Below, piece by piece: positions 62,454 to 64,000 of a stretch of DNA of 64,000 nt (positions are counted from its first letter, which is position 1; each line of letters begins with the position of its first letter). This DNA is from Nocardia tengchongensis (lineage in GTDB: Bacteria; Actinomycetota; Actinomycetes; Mycobacteriales; Mycobacteriaceae): NCBI RefSeq assembly GCF_018362975.1, contig NZ_CP074371.1, positions 496,001 to 560,000 of the forward strand. The letters run 5' to 3'. The position numbers and the translations under genes are program-made. The notes beneath the pieces are model-generated. The model made no database searches. It had not been told where the DNA came from and saw only the letters and a list, made by a program, of their open reading frames with translations.

Positions 62454-63089
62454 ATGACCGCCTTCGAGACCCCCGCCCCGATCGCCGTCGCCGTCGCCGT
62501 GGCCGCCGGAAACGTCACCGTCAACGCCTCCGACCGCACCGACACCACCGTCGACGTCCGGCCCGCGAACGCCGCCAAGAAGGAGGACGTGCGCGCCGCC
62601 GAGCAGGTCCGCATCGACTTCATCGACGGCGTCCTCACCGTGCAGACCCCCACCGGCTGGCGCGCCCACAACCCGTTCACCACCGTCGGGACGATCGCGG
62701 TCACCATCGCCGTCCCCGCCGGCTCCCGCCTCACCGGCACCGTCGGCCTGGGCAGCCTGCGCGGCGCCGGCGGCCTCGGCGAATGCGAGCTGGAGGTGTC
62801 CGCCGGCGACATCACCGTCGAGCGCCCGCAGGGCTCGGTGACCGCGAAGGCCGCCAAGGGCGACATCCACATCACCGAGGCCGCCCGCGGCGTGCTGCGC
62901 CTGGAAACCTCCATGGGCGACCTCAGCGTCGGCATCAAGCCCGGCAGCGCCGCCCAGCTGGAGTCCAACACCAAGAGCGGCTCGGTGCAGAACCGGCTGG
63001 CCGCCGTCGACCAGCCGCAGGACGTCGTCCAGGTGTTCGCGCACACCTCCTTCGGCAATGTCAGCATCGGCCAGGAAACCGCCGCCTGA
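62454..63089 (+). CDS. DUF4097-family beta-repeat protein
   Basis: 211 residues without a signal peptide. It consists of short repeated strands (GNVTVNASDRTDTTVDVR, LGECELEVSAGDITVE, AAKGDIHITEA, TSMGDLSVGI) typical of the DUF4097 beta-solenoid. In other bacteria such proteins sit beside ABC exporters and antimicrobial-stress regulators. AGAGGAGC precedes the ATG. Placed in the predicted SARP regulon. Confidence 0.85.
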   Translation: MTAFETPAPIAVAVAVAAGNVTVNASDRTDTTVDVRPANAAKKEDVRAAEQVRIDFIDGVLTVQTPTGWRAHNPFTTVGTIAVTIAVPAGSRLTGTVGLGSLRGAGGLGECELEVSAGDITVERPQGSVTAKAAKGDIHITEAARGVLRLETSMGDLSVGIKPGSAAQLESNTKSGSVQNRLAAVDQPQDVVQVFAHTSFGNVSIGQETAA

Positions 63090-63165
63090 TTCCTCCGACC
63101 ACGTCGACCGGCCCGGTCCCCGCCCATGCGCAGGCGGGGTAGCGGCCGGCGGAGGCGGCGGTATC

Positions 63166-64000
63166 GTGGCGATCGTGGATGGTGGTGTCGCCGAAGTCGG
63201 CTTGCCCGATGTGGGTCAGGTGCGGGAATGGCTGGCCGAGGCGGAGCGGGACCCGGCGGGGCTGCCGGACCCGGGGTATCTCGCGTTGCTGGCGGCCGAC
63301 GGTGCCGAGCTGGAGCGGCTGTGCGGGCTGGCGGACGGGCTGCGGGAGCGGACCGTCGGCGATGCGCTGACCTTCGTCGTGAACCGGAATCTGGACACCG
63401 CCGCGGTGTCGGGCTCGGCCGCGCGCGAGCGGCTCGCCGCGCTGGTCGCCGAGGCGCACCAGCTCGGCGCCACCGAGATCTGCATGCAAGGACCACTGCC
63501 CGCGGACAGCGATGACGACTACCTGGCGTTGATCGCCGCGATCACCGACAGCGCACCCCTGCATCTGCATGCCTTCCGCCCCGAGGAACTGCTCGACGGC
63601 GCGGCCCGGGTCGGGGTGCCGCTGCCGGAATTCCTGGTGCGGGCCAAGGCTTCCGGGCTCGGTTCGGTGCCCGGGACCGGCGCCCGCATTCTCGACGACG
63701 AGGTCCGCGCCCGGCTCCGGGGCGGACCGGATCTGCCGGTGCACAGCTGGGTCGAGGTGATCGAGGCGGCGCACCGCGCGGGGCTGACCTCCACCGCGAC
63801 CATGGTGTACGGGCACCTCGAGACGCCGGCGCAGCAGATCGCCCACCTGCGACTGCTCGCCGACATTCAGGACCGCACCGGCGGCTTCACCGAATTCATC
63901 GCCATGCCGATGGATCCGGTCACCGCCGCCGCCGGATTCCGCACGCCCGCCGTCCCGGAACGACTCCGGCGGCAGTCCCGGGCGATCCACGCCGTCGCGC
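63166..64000 (+). CDS. CofH/FbiC-like protein lacking the radical-SAM cysteines (3' end outside window)
   Basis: At least 278 residues, cut by the window end. The sequence follows CofH, the second half of FO synthase: VGDALTFVVNRNLDT, LGATEICMQG, LHLHAFRPEELLDGA, GLGSVPGTGARILDDEVRAR, TMVYGHLETPAQQIAHLRLL, and DRTGGFTEFIAMP. The segment that normally holds CxxxCxxC between VVNRN and the next helix is missing; the gap is bridged by only a few residues. It therefore cannot bind the usual 4Fe-4S cluster. GTG 63166 is chosen because GGAGG lies 10 bp before it; GTG 63175 is an alternative. Confidence 0.85.
   Translation, partial: MAIVDGGVAEVGLPDVGQVREWLAEAERDPAGLPDPGYLALLAADGAELERLCGLADGLRERTVGDALTFVVNRNLDTAAVSGSAARERLAALVAEAHQLGATEICMQGPLPADSDDDYLALIAAITDSAPLHLHAFRPEELLDGAARVGVPLPEFLVRAKASGLGSVPGTGARILDDEVRARLRGGPDLPVHSWVEVIEAAHRAGLTSTATMVYGHLETPAQQIAHLRLLADIQDRTGGFTEFIAMPMDPVTAAAGFRTPAVPERLRRQSRAIHAVA

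Overview
The window is high-GC actinobacterial DNA, most likely from Nocardia or a close mycolic-acid-bearing relative. The signs are a mycolyltransferase of the antigen 85 type, several FadD-type acyl-CoA ligases, an LppP/LprE-type lipoprotein, an acyl-CoA carboxylase beta subunit, a protein of the SCO5389 family, and large NRPS genes that begin with an adenylation domain. All calls are by reading the sequence; no searches were run.

Layout. 1-12.3 kb: two co-directional NRPS genes (the downstream one runs off the left edge) and a TrmB/LuxR-like regulator. The first synthetase ends in C plus a truncated A domain without the ATP-binding motif, and the second starts with A-PCP, so one module seems split between two proteins. 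12.3-22.1 kb: ordinary chromosomal genes (M23 peptidase, nitronate monooxygenase, SCO5389-like protein, Ser/Thr kinase, two acyl-CoA ligases, Baeyer-Villiger-type monooxygenase) ending at a tRNA-Arg(CCT).

22.1-41.5 kb: an accessory zone next to that tRNA. It holds a two-gene cassette of small proteins present twice, each beside a different regulator locus: an HTH-sensor/PP2C pair with three 17-bp operators, and an XRE/winged-helix pair with a 17-bp palindrome. It also holds a methyltransferase, an ADP-ribosylglycohydrolase, a propeller protein, an IS110 element, an IS701 relic, and tandem SGNH hydrolases with a vestigial third copy. From 25.9 to 35.25 kb nearly every gene is separated by a copy of one interspersed repeat family, always in the same orientation, and the IS110 element appears to sit inside one copy.

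41.5-54.4 kb: an F420-type oxidoreductase, small secreted proteins, and an aromatic/aryl-ketoacid catabolic cluster. The cluster has a VOC protein, an FAD hydroxylase and a fused indolepyruvate ferredoxin oxidoreductase on one strand, and an FAH-family hydrolase and acyl-CoA ligase on the other. A TetR gene carrying an apparent frameshift lies between them, with four operator-like sites. Two genes on either side of the cluster, AhpD-like and DoxX-like, share a promoter matching the ECF41 sigma pattern. The mycolyltransferase gene is broken by one extra base in an A6 run.

54.4-64 kb: acyl-CoA carboxylase beta subunit, lipoprotein, a DrrAB-type ABC exporter, an AfsR/SARP-type regulator, a DUF4097 protein, and a CofH-like protein that lacks the radical-SAM cysteines. 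The exporter and the DUF4097 gene both have four GTCAG repeats with identical 12-11-11 spacing, which makes them likely joint targets of the SARP regulator.
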